From Methyloversatilis universalis FAM5 (lineage in GTDB: Bacteria; Pseudomonadota; Gammaproteobacteria; Burkholderiales; Rhodocyclaceae): a DNA stretch of 64,000 nucleotides. Where the stretch lies: assembly GCF_000214035.2 (NCBI RefSeq), contig NZ_AFHG01000049.1, positions 1-64,000 of the forward strand. The letters run 5' to 3'. A program made the position numbers and the translations under genes. The notes under the pieces are model-generated. The model ran no database searches, was not told where the DNA came from, and saw nothing but the letters and a program-made list of their open reading frames with translations. Below are positions 7,272-14,389 of the stretch, one piece after another. Numbering within the stretch: position 1 is the stretch's first letter; each line of letters begins with the position of its first letter.

Positions 7272-8390
7272 TCAGCGCTTCTTTTCCGGATGGGTGCGCT
7301 GACGCAGCGGATCGTAGAACGGCGTCGGCACGACCAGCGCGGCCAGCTTGCCGGCCTTGCTGGCGATGGTCAGGCGGGTGCCCAGGTTCGAATGCGACGG
7401 CTTCAGGTGCACCATGGCCAGCGACTGCATCAGCAGGCGGCTGTACGAAGCCGAGGTGACCACGCCGACTTCCTTCTCGCCGTCATAGATCTTGGCGCCG
7501 CCTTCGACCGCTTCGTGATGGGTCACGATCATGCCGGCCTGCTTGACGCGCTCGCGGCCCTTCAGTGCCAGCACCGCGGCCTTGCCGATGTAGTCGCCCT
7601 TCTTGTCGAGGTCGACCGCCCAGTCCATGTTCACTTCCCACGGCGTGGTGTCGCCTTCCGGCATTTCGAACGGGAAGAACAGCAGGCCGCCTTCGACGCG
7701 GGTCAGGTCCAGCGCGGTCCAGGAGCAGGGGATGACGCCCTTCGGCTTGCCGGCTTCGAGGATGGCGTCCCACAGGAACACGGCGTCGGCGGCGGTGCAG
7801 TACACCTCGTAGCCGCGCTCGCCGGAGTAGCCGCCGCGGCCCAGGGTCACCTTCTTGCCGAACAGCGTGGTTTCGACGTGGTTGAAGTAGGGCAGCGCAG
7901 CCAGGTTGGCCGGGGTGTGCGGCGCCAGCACGTCGAGCGAAACCGGGCCCTGCAGCGACAGGATGTGCACGTCGAGGTCGGCTTCGATCTTCACGTTCTT
8001 GCCGGCCGACAGTTCGGCCAGGGTCTTCGGCGTGGCGCCGCTGCCGTGCGAGATGCGGAACTTGTCGGCGGCATCGCGGATGATCATGATGTCATCGACC
8101 AGCGCGCCGGCTTCGTTCACTTCGCCGCCAAGGCGGGCGGTGCCCGGCTTCAGCCTGGTCACGTCGATGGTGACCAGGCGGTCGATCACGGCTTCGGCGT
8201 CCGGGCCGGACACGTTCACGATGTTCAGCGCGGACACGTCGTACAGGCCGGCGCGCGAGCGGGTGGCAATCACTTCATCGTGCGGGCAGCTGTTGTAGCT
8301 CCACGGGATCGGCATGTTGTTCCACGTATCGCCATCCAGCTTCGAGCCGAGCTGACGGTGACGCTCGTTCAGAATCGAATTCCTTTGCAT
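7272..8390 (-). CDS. GcvT-like aminomethyltransferase family protein of the dmm operon (DmmC-like)
   Basis: A 372-residue member of the folate-binding GcvT family, first gene of the dmm operon. Typical blocks are GLYDVSALNIVNVSGPDAEA near residue 45-65, LGRGGYSGERGYEVYC near 195-210, ALDLTRVEGGLLFF near 240 and VNMDWAVDLDKKGDYIGKAA near 265. The real glycine cleavage T-protein works with H, P and L proteins, none of which are here. In dimethylamine clusters GcvT-like proteins are thought to bind tetrahydrofolate and capture the released formaldehyde as methylene-THF; that role is inferred here. The start at ATG 8390 lies about 55 bases downstream of the proposed -10 box. It shares family with the C-terminal half of tdm. 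Confidence 0.8.
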   Translation of the reverse strand: MQRNSILNERHRQLGSKLDGDTWNNMPIPWSYNSCPHDEVIATRSRAGLYDVSALNIVNVSGPDAEAVIDRLVTIDVTRLKPGTARLGGEVNEAGALVDDIMIIRDAADKFRISHGSGATPKTLAELSAGKNVKIEADLDVHILSLQGPVSLDVLAPHTPANLAALPYFNHVETTLFGKKVTLGRGGYSGERGYEVYCTAADAVFLWDAILEAGKPKGVIPCSWTALDLTRVEGGLLFFPFEMPEGDTTPWEVNMDWAVDLDKKGDYIGKAAVLALKGRERVKQAGMIVTHHEAVEGGAKIYDGEKEVGVVTSASYSRLLMQSLAMVHLKPSHSNLGTRLTIASKAGKLAALVVPTPFYDPLRQRTHPEKKR

Positions 8391-8444
8391 TTCCCGGTTC
8401 TCCTTGTCTGAGGTGTCGCCGCGCAGCGCGTGCGATCTGAGGCT

Positions 8445-8504
8445 GATTCTGTTGCCGGGGGCAGGGGCGGACAATTCTCAAGAGGGGTTACCCCCTAGGT
8501 GGTA
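8445..8504 (-). promoter_or_regulatory. dmm operon promoter with shared TMA-regulon operator
   Basis: Read on the minus strand: a 7-2-7 inverted repeat TACCACC-TA-GGGGGTA (8504-8489), a 10-bp spacer ACCCCTCTTG, AGAATTGT (8478-8471), 20 bp, then AGAATC as the -10 box (8450-8445). TTGT in the conserved octamer gives a -35-like start. The repeat centre is about 59 bp upstream of the expected start of transcription, a usual place for a class I activator. The same layout occurs three more times in this window. A 7-2-7 TAC...GTA repeat is typical of NarL/FixJ-type HTH regulators. Confidence 0.7.
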
Positions 8505-8561
8505 TGTGCGCCGCCGCATGGGCTGCGTACGCTGTACGCATCAAGATGGCGGAGACGCAGG

Positions 8562-8960
8562 ATGGCGAGGACGGGCGGTTACACGGGGGCGTGCCTGTGC
8601 GGCGGGGTGCGCTACGCGATCAGGGGCACGCTCGATGCGCCGGTCGCCTGTCACTGCAGCCAGTGCGCCCGCACCAGCGGTCACCATGCGGTGATGGCCT
8701 GCTGTGCGGACCGGGACCTGGACATCACGGCAGCCGATACCCTGCGCTGGTACGCCTCGTCGGCGAACGTGAAGCGCGGCTTCTGCGAACGGTGCGGCGG
8801 CAACCTGTTCTGGAAGGACGCGAGCGGCGAGGTGACCTATGTGACCGCCGGCACGCTGGACCGGCCCACCGGGCTCAGGCTGTCGGCCCACATCTTCGCC
8901 GGCTCGCGCGCCGACTACTACGACATCGACGACGATCTGCCGCGCAGCGACGCCTGGTAG
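8562..8960 (+). CDS. GFA family protein (glutathione-dependent formaldehyde-activating-like)
   Basis: A 132-residue protein of the GFA/CENP-V fold with zinc-binding cysteines in the expected pattern: CLCGGVRY near residue 11, CHCSQCART near 30 and FCERCGGNLFW near 75. The founding member Gfa was proposed to speed formation of S-hydroxymethylglutathione from formaldehyde and glutathione, but most family members are uncharacterised. Its position between dmm and tdm, both of which make formaldehyde, makes a formaldehyde-linked role attractive yet unproven. It is transcribed away from the dmm operon, and the shared operator at 8489-8504 lies between the two starts. GGAG at 8551-8554 supports ATG 8562. 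Confidence 0.85.
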   Translation: MARTGGYTGACLCGGVRYAIRGTLDAPVACHCSQCARTSGHHAVMACCADRDLDITAADTLRWYASSANVKRGFCERCGGNLFWKDASGEVTYVTAGTLDRPTGLRLSAHIFAGSRADYYDIDDDLPRSDAW

Positions 8961-9014
8961 GGGCAGGCGGTCAGTGCGTCTGCCAGGGCAGCGCGGATTT
9001 CGATCACCGGAATG

Positions 9015-9051
9015 AAAAAGGGCGCGGAACGGCTTTCGCCGCTCCGCGCCC
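9015..9051 (-). terminator. terminator of the tmm-tdm operon
   Basis: GGGCGCGGA (9020-9028) pairs with TCCGCGCCC (9043-9051), and the arms extend inward with a mostly paired core. On the minus strand it is followed by TTTTT (9019-9015), 26 bases after the tdm stop. It lies between convergent gfa and tdm and probably serves tdm. Confidence 0.85.
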
Positions 9052-9076
9052 CGCTGCCTGCGGACTGCGTCTTCGA

Positions 9077-11365
9077 TCAGGCGCGCACGCGTGCCTTGGT
9101 CGGGTCGTAGTGCGAGGTCTTCACCTGAACAGCCTTGATGCGCTTCTGGTGGCCGTCGAGCTTGCCGATTTCCACCGTGGCGCCCAGTTCGACCGCCGAC
9201 ACGTCCAGTCGCGCCAGCGCGATGGTCTTGCCGAGGATGGGCGAGCGGGTGGTGCTGGTGATCTGGCCGATCTGCGCGCGACCGTTGTAGATCGGGTCGC
9301 CGTGCGCCACCAGTTCGGTGCCTTCGATGTCGAGCCCGACCATGACGCGCGCCGGGTGGGCCTTGCGGCGCTCCAGTGCGGCCTTGCCGACGTAGTCATC
9401 CTCCTTGTCGGCCGCCACCGCGAAGCCGATGCCGGCCTCGAACGGGTCGGTCTGGTCGCAGAAGTCGTACTCGGCAAAGATGAGCGCGGCTTCAATGCGC
9501 AGCATGTCGAGCGCGGCCAGGCCCATCGGCGCGATGCCGTGCGGCTCGCCCGCCTTGGCGATGGCGTCCCACACCTGCACCGCGTGCTTCGGGTGGCACC
9601 ACACTTCGTAGCCCAGTTCGCCGGTGTAGCCGGTGCGCGACACGACGACCGGCAGGCCGTCGATCTTGCCCACGGTCAGGCGGAACCACTTCAGTTCGTC
9701 CATCGACGCATTGCCCGGCGGCGTGACCACGATCTCGCGCAGGATGTCGCGCGACTTCGGGCCCTGCACCGACAGGTTGTGCAGCTGGTCGGTGGAGGAC
9801 TTCACCCATACGCGCAGGTTGTGCTTGGCCGCCAGTTCGCGCAGCCACACGCCGCAGTAGTCGTCGCCGCACACCAGACGGAAATTGTTCTGGCACAGGC
9901 GGAACACGGTGCCGTCGTCGATCATGCCGCCGTGCTCGTAGCAGAGCGCGGTGTAGACGATCTGGCCGACCGCCAGCTTGCGGATGTTGCGGGTGGTGGC
10001 CAGCTGCAGCAGGGCTTCTGCGTCCGGGCCGGTGATCTCGAACTTGCGCAGCGCGGACAGATCGATCATCACCGCGCGTTCGCGGCAGGCCCAGTATTCG
10101 TCGATCGGGCCGTTGGACGAGAACGAATCCTGCAGCCAGAAGCCGCGGTACTCGACCATGCGGCGGGTGAGCGCGGAGGTGCGGGCGTGGAAGCCGGTCT
10201 CGCGGGTCAGCTTGGGGGCGGCGTCGGGCGTCATGCGGTGTGCGATCCCTTTGGAGAAGTTGTTCGAGGCGTCATAGACCCGGACGTGGATGTCGGTGGG
10301 GTTCCAGCCGTTGGCCGGGTCGATGTCGTCGGTGCAGGACGAGGAGGCGCAGACCAGATCGGTCATCGCGCGCAGCAGCACGTAGTCGCCGGCGCGCGAC
10401 CACGGTTCGTCCAGGCTGATGCTGTCGTCGTGATTGACGATGGTGTTGTAGAAGAAGTTGATCGCCGGCCAGCCTGCGCGACGCGCCACGCCGTGCGGTT
10501 CGAGCGCGTTGTTGAAGTTGTCGCTGCAGTTGGCGTGACCGGGGTAACCCATGTCGTCGTAGTACTTCGCGCTGCACGCCAGCATGAAGGTGTCGTGGCG
10601 GCCCACGGTGTCGCGGATCACCTCGACCAGCGGCACCTGGCGCTCGTCGTAGTACTTGTTCAGCAGGCCGGGGCCGGGGCTGGCCGAACCCATCAGCGTG
10701 CGCGTGGTGGTCGGGTCGAGGTCGTACTCCTGACCCTGCGCCAGCGCGGCGGCGTCGAAGGCGAGGAAGTCGGAGCACTGGCGGCCGTCGACGTCGATCA
10801 CCTGTATGTAGTCACCGGCTTTCACGCGGTAGGCCTGTGCGGTGCCTGCGCCGATGCGCAGGTCGAGCACCGGCGGTGCCAGCGGCGGCGGCGCGATGCC
10901 GGCCACCGGTTCGGCGCACTCGATGTCGGCGATCAGCTCGGTGGGCGCGTTCTGCGCGTCCGGCTGCATGTCTTCGCCCGGTGCGTGCAGCGCGCAGCGC
11001 AGCGCGCGCGGCGCGTTCAGGTCCACCTGCGCGCCGGGCAGGCCTTCGGCACCGAACACCTCTGCGCGCGCCAGCGTCCAGCCGGCCGGGGCTGCGGCCA
11101 GCAGGGCCTGCGCAAATGCAGGGGCGGATGCGGTGTTCACGGCTTCGACGGCAAAGCCCGGCAGCAGGGCCTGGGCTGCGCCGGCCGGGCCGGCGACGTA
11201 GAGGTGGCCGGGCTGCAGGCCTTCCGGGTCGGTCAGCGTGACGCGGTCGCCCGCTGCCAGGTCGAAGGAGACCGAGCCGCCGCCGGCGGCGACGTGGCGG
11301 ACATGGCGTGCACGCGTTCGCGCGGCAGTCGCCGGATTCAGCGTAGGTTCGACGATCGTGTTCAT
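9077..11365 (-). CDS. tdm: trimethylamine-N-oxide demethylase Tdm (DUF1989-GcvT fusion)
   Basis: A 762-residue two-domain enzyme that splits trimethylamine N-oxide into dimethylamine and formaldehyde. The N-terminal half contains a DUF1989 domain at about 165-350, with GDYIQVIDVDGRQCSDF near 184-200. Candidate zinc ligands there are C280 (HANCSDNF), C339 and C344 (VCASSSC). The C-terminal half (about 385-755) is a GcvT-like folate domain, with LGYEVWCHPKHAVQVWDA near 560 and ALDMLRIEAALIFAEYDF. This fusion is the hallmark of Tdm, in which the zinc domain demethylates and the folate domain accepts formaldehyde. It follows tmm after a 110-base gap with a large hairpin. Length agrees with known Tdm proteins (roughly 760-780). 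Confidence 0.93.
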   Translation of the reverse strand: MNTIVEPTLNPATAARTRARHVRHVAAGGGSVSFDLAAGDRVTLTDPEGLQPGHLYVAGPAGAAQALLPGFAVEAVNTASAPAFAQALLAAAPAGWTLARAEVFGAEGLPGAQVDLNAPRALRCALHAPGEDMQPDAQNAPTELIADIECAEPVAGIAPPPLAPPVLDLRIGAGTAQAYRVKAGDYIQVIDVDGRQCSDFLAFDAAALAQGQEYDLDPTTTRTLMGSASPGPGLLNKYYDERQVPLVEVIRDTVGRHDTFMLACSAKYYDDMGYPGHANCSDNFNNALEPHGVARRAGWPAINFFYNTIVNHDDSISLDEPWSRAGDYVLLRAMTDLVCASSSCTDDIDPANGWNPTDIHVRVYDASNNFSKGIAHRMTPDAAPKLTRETGFHARTSALTRRMVEYRGFWLQDSFSSNGPIDEYWACRERAVMIDLSALRKFEITGPDAEALLQLATTRNIRKLAVGQIVYTALCYEHGGMIDDGTVFRLCQNNFRLVCGDDYCGVWLRELAAKHNLRVWVKSSTDQLHNLSVQGPKSRDILREIVVTPPGNASMDELKWFRLTVGKIDGLPVVVSRTGYTGELGYEVWCHPKHAVQVWDAIAKAGEPHGIAPMGLAALDMLRIEAALIFAEYDFCDQTDPFEAGIGFAVAADKEDDYVGKAALERRKAHPARVMVGLDIEGTELVAHGDPIYNGRAQIGQITSTTRSPILGKTIALARLDVSAVELGATVEIGKLDGHQKRIKAVQVKTSHYDPTKARVRA

Positions 11366-11380
11366 GTCTTGGAAGCACCT

Positions 11381-11422
11381 GCGACCCGGCGTGTCCGAGG
11401 GAGGTCGGACAGACCGGGTCGC
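11381..11422 (-). promoter_or_regulatory. intercistronic hairpin between tmm and tdm
   Basis: GCGACCCGG (11381-11389) pairs with CCGGGTCGC (11414-11422). Inside it GTCCGA (11393-11398) pairs with TCGGAC (11405-11410) around a 6-base loop. There is no U-run after it on the minus strand, so it is more likely a processing or stabilising hairpin than a terminator. It would sit in the mRNA just upstream of the tdm start. Confidence 0.65.
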
Positions 11423-11475
11423 GTCAGGATGGATCGATCAGCAGGCCGGACGCGAACACGTCTGGCCTCGCCGCG

Positions 11476-12837
11476 TCAGGCCTGTTCGGTCGATGCCGGC
11501 TCGTTCAGGTAGGCCTCGAGCGAATCGTCCAGCGCTTCCAGCCACGAGGTGTGGTGCGGCGTGGCCATGGTGCCGGTCATCAGCGAGCGGTAGCACTTGT
11601 TGCGGTAGCCCATGATGTCTTCGTACTTGTCCTGCTTCCATTCCAGGAAGGTGCGGTTCACTTCGGGGATCGGGAAGCTCGGATAGTCGGTGGCATCGAT
11701 CAGGTGCTGGATGTACTTGCCCTGGAATTCGAACATCTGCTGGGCGTCTTCCAGCGTCAGTTCCTCTTCGCGCCACTTCATGTCCTCGGCGTGCATCTCT
11801 TCGTACGACGGCACCGGCAGGCGGCCGAGGATGACGTCGCGGGCGTACCAGGCCTGGGCGTCGAACATGTTGAAGCTGTACCACTGATCCTGCATGCCGA
11901 GGTACATCAGCTGCGGGTTGTCCTCCCACATGATGCCCTTGTACAGGTTGAGCGGCCACAGGCGGTTGTCGGTCTTCAGGCGCAGCTCTTCCGACAGGAA
12001 GGGGAAGTGGTGCTTGTAGCCGGTGCACAGGATGATGGCATCAACATGCTTGCTGGTGCCGTCGGCGAAGTGGGCCATCTTGCCGTCGACGCGCAGCAGC
12101 TGCGGCTTCTCTTCCCAGTTCGAGGGCCACTTGTAGCCCATCGGGTTGGTGCGGTAGCAGCTGGTGATCGAACGGGCGCCGTACTTGTAGCACTGCGAGC
12201 CGATGTCTTCCGCCGAGTAGCTGGCGCCGACGATGAGCACGTCCTTGTCCTTGAATTCCAGCGCGTCGCGGAAGTCGTGGGCGTGCAGCACGCGGCCGCC
12301 GAAGGTTTCGAAGCCCGGGAAGTAGGGCACGTTCGGGGTCGAGAAGTGGCCGCTGGCGACGACGACGTAGTCGAACTCTTCCGAGTAGGTCACGTCCTGG
12401 TCGTAGTTGTGAACGGTGACGGTGAACTTCTTGGTCGCGTCGTCGAAGGTGACGTTGCGGGCGGCGGTGTTGAAGCGGATGTACTTGCGCACGCCGGCCT
12501 TTTCCACGCGGCCCTTGATGTAGTCCCACAGGACTTCACGCGGAGGGTAGGAGCCCATCGGGCGACCGAAGTGCTCGTCGAAGGTGTAGTCGGCGAATTC
12601 CAGACATTCCTTCGGACCGTTGGACCACAGATAGCGATACATGCTGCCGTGCACCGGCTCGCCATGCTCGTCCAGGCCGGTGCGCCAGGTGTAGTTCCAC
12701 ATGCCGCCCCAGTCCGACTGCTTCTCGTAGCAGACGATTTCGGGAATATCGGCACCCTTGGCCTGGGCTGACTGGAAGGCCCGGAGCTGGGCAAGGCCGC
12801 TGGGGCCGGCACCGATGATGGCAACGCGCTTCTTCAT
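11476..12837 (-). CDS. tmm: trimethylamine monooxygenase Tmm (flavin-containing)
   Basis: A 453-residue class B flavin monooxygenase that oxidises trimethylamine to trimethylamine N-oxide with NADPH and O2. Visible motifs are the FAD-binding GAGPSG at residues 9-14, the FMO fingerprint FxGxxxHxxxF at 179-189 (F179, G181, H185, F189), and NADPH-binding [10 protein letters not shown] at 204-213. The late [11 protein letters not shown] resembles the FATGY region. Length is typical of bacterial Tmm (about 450). The presence of tdm directly downstream and the dmm operon nearby gives the substrate. The start at 12837 has AGAGGG nearby. Transcription is expected from the shared-type promoter at 12946-13005. 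Confidence 0.94.
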   Translation of the reverse strand: MKKRVAIIGAGPSGLAQLRAFQSAQAKGADIPEIVCYEKQSDWGGMWNYTWRTGLDEHGEPVHGSMYRYLWSNGPKECLEFADYTFDEHFGRPMGSYPPREVLWDYIKGRVEKAGVRKYIRFNTAARNVTFDDATKKFTVTVHNYDQDVTYSEEFDYVVVASGHFSTPNVPYFPGFETFGGRVLHAHDFRDALEFKDKDVLIVGASYSAEDIGSQCYKYGARSITSCYRTNPMGYKWPSNWEEKPQLLRVDGKMAHFADGTSKHVDAIILCTGYKHHFPFLSEELRLKTDNRLWPLNLYKGIMWEDNPQLMYLGMQDQWYSFNMFDAQAWYARDVILGRLPVPSYEEMHAEDMKWREEELTLEDAQQMFEFQGKYIQHLIDATDYPSFPIPEVNRTFLEWKQDKYEDIMGYRNKCYRSLMTGTMATPHHTSWLEALDDSLEAYLNEPASTEQA

Positions 12838-12945
12838 GATCTGTATCCCTCTTCTGTGGTCCATGTGTGGATACGACCGCGGCATGTTCCTGTCCGCGCG
12901 GTCGCTTGCTGGACGCAGGACTGTCGCCGCGTCTCAGGTGCGGCG

Positions 12946-13005
12946 AATGATGCGAAGGCGGATCGACCCCCACAATTCTCAAGAGGGATTACCCCCAAAT
13001 GGGTA
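12946..13005 (-). promoter_or_regulatory. tmm-tdm promoter with shared TMA-regulon operator
   Basis: Minus-strand reading: TACCCAT-TT-GGGGGTA (13005-12990), a 10-bp spacer ATCCCTCTTG, AGAATTGT (12979-12972), 20 bp, then ATCATT as -10 (12951-12946). The repeat with its outer bases (TTACCC ... GGGTAA) is the most symmetrical of the four copies in the window. The spacing from repeat to octamer (10 bp) is identical in all four. Confidence 0.7.
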
Positions 13006-13171
13006 AGGGGCTTTGCCGCGCTGCGGCATGAAGGGGTGACGCACGCGCGTCGCGTGAGTTGCCAAGGTGCGGATTTCAAGCGCTGACGCGCTTGCCGGTC
13101 CCCATGCCATTCCTTTTGCATGGAAATGCGGCGCCGGGCATCGCAGCAGAGGGGCAAACCGGGCAGGTGCT

Positions 13172-13231
13172 TACCCCTTTGTGGGTAATCCCTTGTGAGA
13201 ATTGTTCCGACAACTGTGCGCTTCCAATAAT
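13172..13231 (+). promoter_or_regulatory. torF-permease promoter with shared TMA-regulon operator
   Basis: TACCCCT-TT-GTGGGTA (13172-13187), a 10-bp spacer ATCCCTTGTG, AGAATTGT (13198-13205), 20 bp, then AATAAT as -10 (13226-13231). The predicted start of transcription near 13238 leaves a leader of about 300 bases before torF. Confidence 0.7.
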
Positions 13232-13541
13232 CGGCCCGACATCGCAACACCGCGCACTCCTGCCGGTCGCGAAGTGCGGGGAGATCAGTGTGACGCAGCG
13301 CCACTGCCATTCGTACCACCGCTCGCCGGACTGCCTCGCGGCGTCCGCTCCGCCCGCCCTTTCCTGTCTGCCGGCTGCATCGACGCACCCGGAGGCATCT
13401 TCGCTTCACCCGTTCCCGAGTATCGAGGTTCGCATCCGACAGCGCCGTCGGGTCGCGGACCGACTCATAACCGGTTGGCTATGGGCAGGCCTTCCGTTTC
13501 TCCAATCGCCCGAAACCGTGGATCAACAGAGGGAGAACTCC

Positions 13542-14333
13542 GTGTCAAATCATCGACGTCATCGCAGCACCCTGAGCGCAGCCATTCTTGCGCTGTTCGC
13601 CTTTCCGTTCTGTGCGCAGGCGGAAGAGGCTCCGGCCCCTTCGTACACCATCACGTCCAACATCGGCGTGTTCTCGCAGTACATCTTCCGCGGCATTTCG
13701 TACACGCAGGAAAACCCGGCGGTGCAGGGCGGCTTCGATTTCGCGCACGAGAGCGGCGCCTATCTGGGCATCTGGGGTACCAATGTGAGCGATCTGGCGC
13801 TGTCGAACGCGACCGGCGAGATCGACGTGTACGGCGGTTTCGCGAAGACCTACGGCGACTGGACCTTCGACGTCGGCTTCCTGCAGTTCATTTTCCCGGG
13901 CGGCAAGTATGATCCGTCCGGCGAAAGCCTGAACACGCTGGAACTGAACGCCGCCGTGACCTGGAAGTTCATCCAGCTGAAGTACTCGCACGCGGTGACC
14001 GACTACTTCGGTTTCAACGACAAGACCTTCGGTCTGGGTCGTGGCGACTCGGACGGTTCGCACTATCTGGAAGCGAACGCGAACTACGAGTTCCTGCCGA
14101 CGTGGCAGCTGAACCTGCACGTGGGTCACCAGAAGGTGAAGAACTACGAGGAATACAACTTCACCGACTGGAAGGTGGGCGTGACGAAGAGCTTCGACGG
14201 CGGCTGGCAGGCTGCGGTGGCCTACATCGACACCAATGCCGACAAGACGCTGTACACCATCTGCGACAACGGCATCCGCTGCAAGGACACCGGCGACAGC
14301 AAGTGGCTGGCCTACATCAAGCGCACCTTCTGA
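13542..14333 (+). CDS. TorF-family putative outer-membrane porin
   Basis: A 263-residue outer-membrane protein with a signal peptide (AAILALFAFPFCAQA). The following body is a series of amphipathic beta strands, for example TITSNIGVFSQYIFRGISYTQE and WTFDVGFLQFIFPGG, ending in Phe (AYIKRTF) as beta-barrels do. The FSQYIFRGISxTxxxPAxQGG block is the signature of the TorF/TIGR02001 family of presumed porins. I choose GTG 13542 because GGGAG lies ten bases upstream and the signal peptide begins there. It is the first gene after the shared-type promoter and precedes the APC permease. Together they may bring methylated amines or their N-oxides across the outer and inner membranes; that is inference from position. 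Confidence 0.85.
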   Translation: MSNHRRHRSTLSAAILALFAFPFCAQAEEAPAPSYTITSNIGVFSQYIFRGISYTQENPAVQGGFDFAHESGAYLGIWGTNVSDLALSNATGEIDVYGGFAKTYGDWTFDVGFLQFIFPGGKYDPSGESLNTLELNAAVTWKFIQLKYSHAVTDYFGFNDKTFGLGRGDSDGSHYLEANANYEFLPTWQLNLHVGHQKVKNYEEYNFTDWKVGVTKSFDGGWQAAVAYIDTNADKTLYTICDNGIRCKDTGDSKWLAYIKRTF

Positions 14334-14342
14334 TGAATCCCT

Positions 14343-14370
14343 GGGCGCCCGCCTGAGCCGGCGCCCTTTT
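14343..14370 (+). terminator. intercistronic terminator-like hairpin between torF and permease
   Basis: GGGCGCC (14343-14349) pairs with GGCGCCC (14360-14366) and is followed by TTTT (14367-14370). It sits between two genes of the same direction, so it may only reduce permease expression. It would also be a natural target for the antitermination that ANTAR proteins perform. The short U-run suggests partial termination. Confidence 0.55.
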
Positions 14371-14389
14371 CGTATCGAGGGAAATGACC

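Larger units (their letters stand above)
12838..13541. other. divergent control region between tmm and torF
   Basis: These 704 bases hold no convincing gene. They carry two back-to-back copies of the TMA-block promoter, one for tmm (minus) and one for torF (plus). Between them is a roughly 165-bp GC-rich segment. The torF transcript would have an unusually long leader of about 300 bases. That leader contains a hairpin with stem ATCCGAC/GTCGGGT (13434-13440 and 13447-13453, one G-U pair) and hexaloop AGCGCC, the A1/G4 loop type bound by ANTAR proteins. I found no convincing second hairpin beside it, which ANTAR targets normally need. Confidence 0.5.

Noticed and set aside
7200-8400. Possible glycine riboswitch or glycine cleavage operon because of the GcvT-like gene
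   Set aside because: No gcvH or gcvP is present, and the short dmm leader (about 50 bases) is too small and shows no tandem aptamer pattern. The context is methylated-amine oxidation.
8504-11512. Very long open frame on the plus strand across the tdm gene (about 1000 codons)
   Set aside because: It mirrors the tdm codon pattern on the opposite strand, is rich in Arg/Val/His repeats, and has no ribosome site or family similarity. It is a GC-rich antisense shadow.
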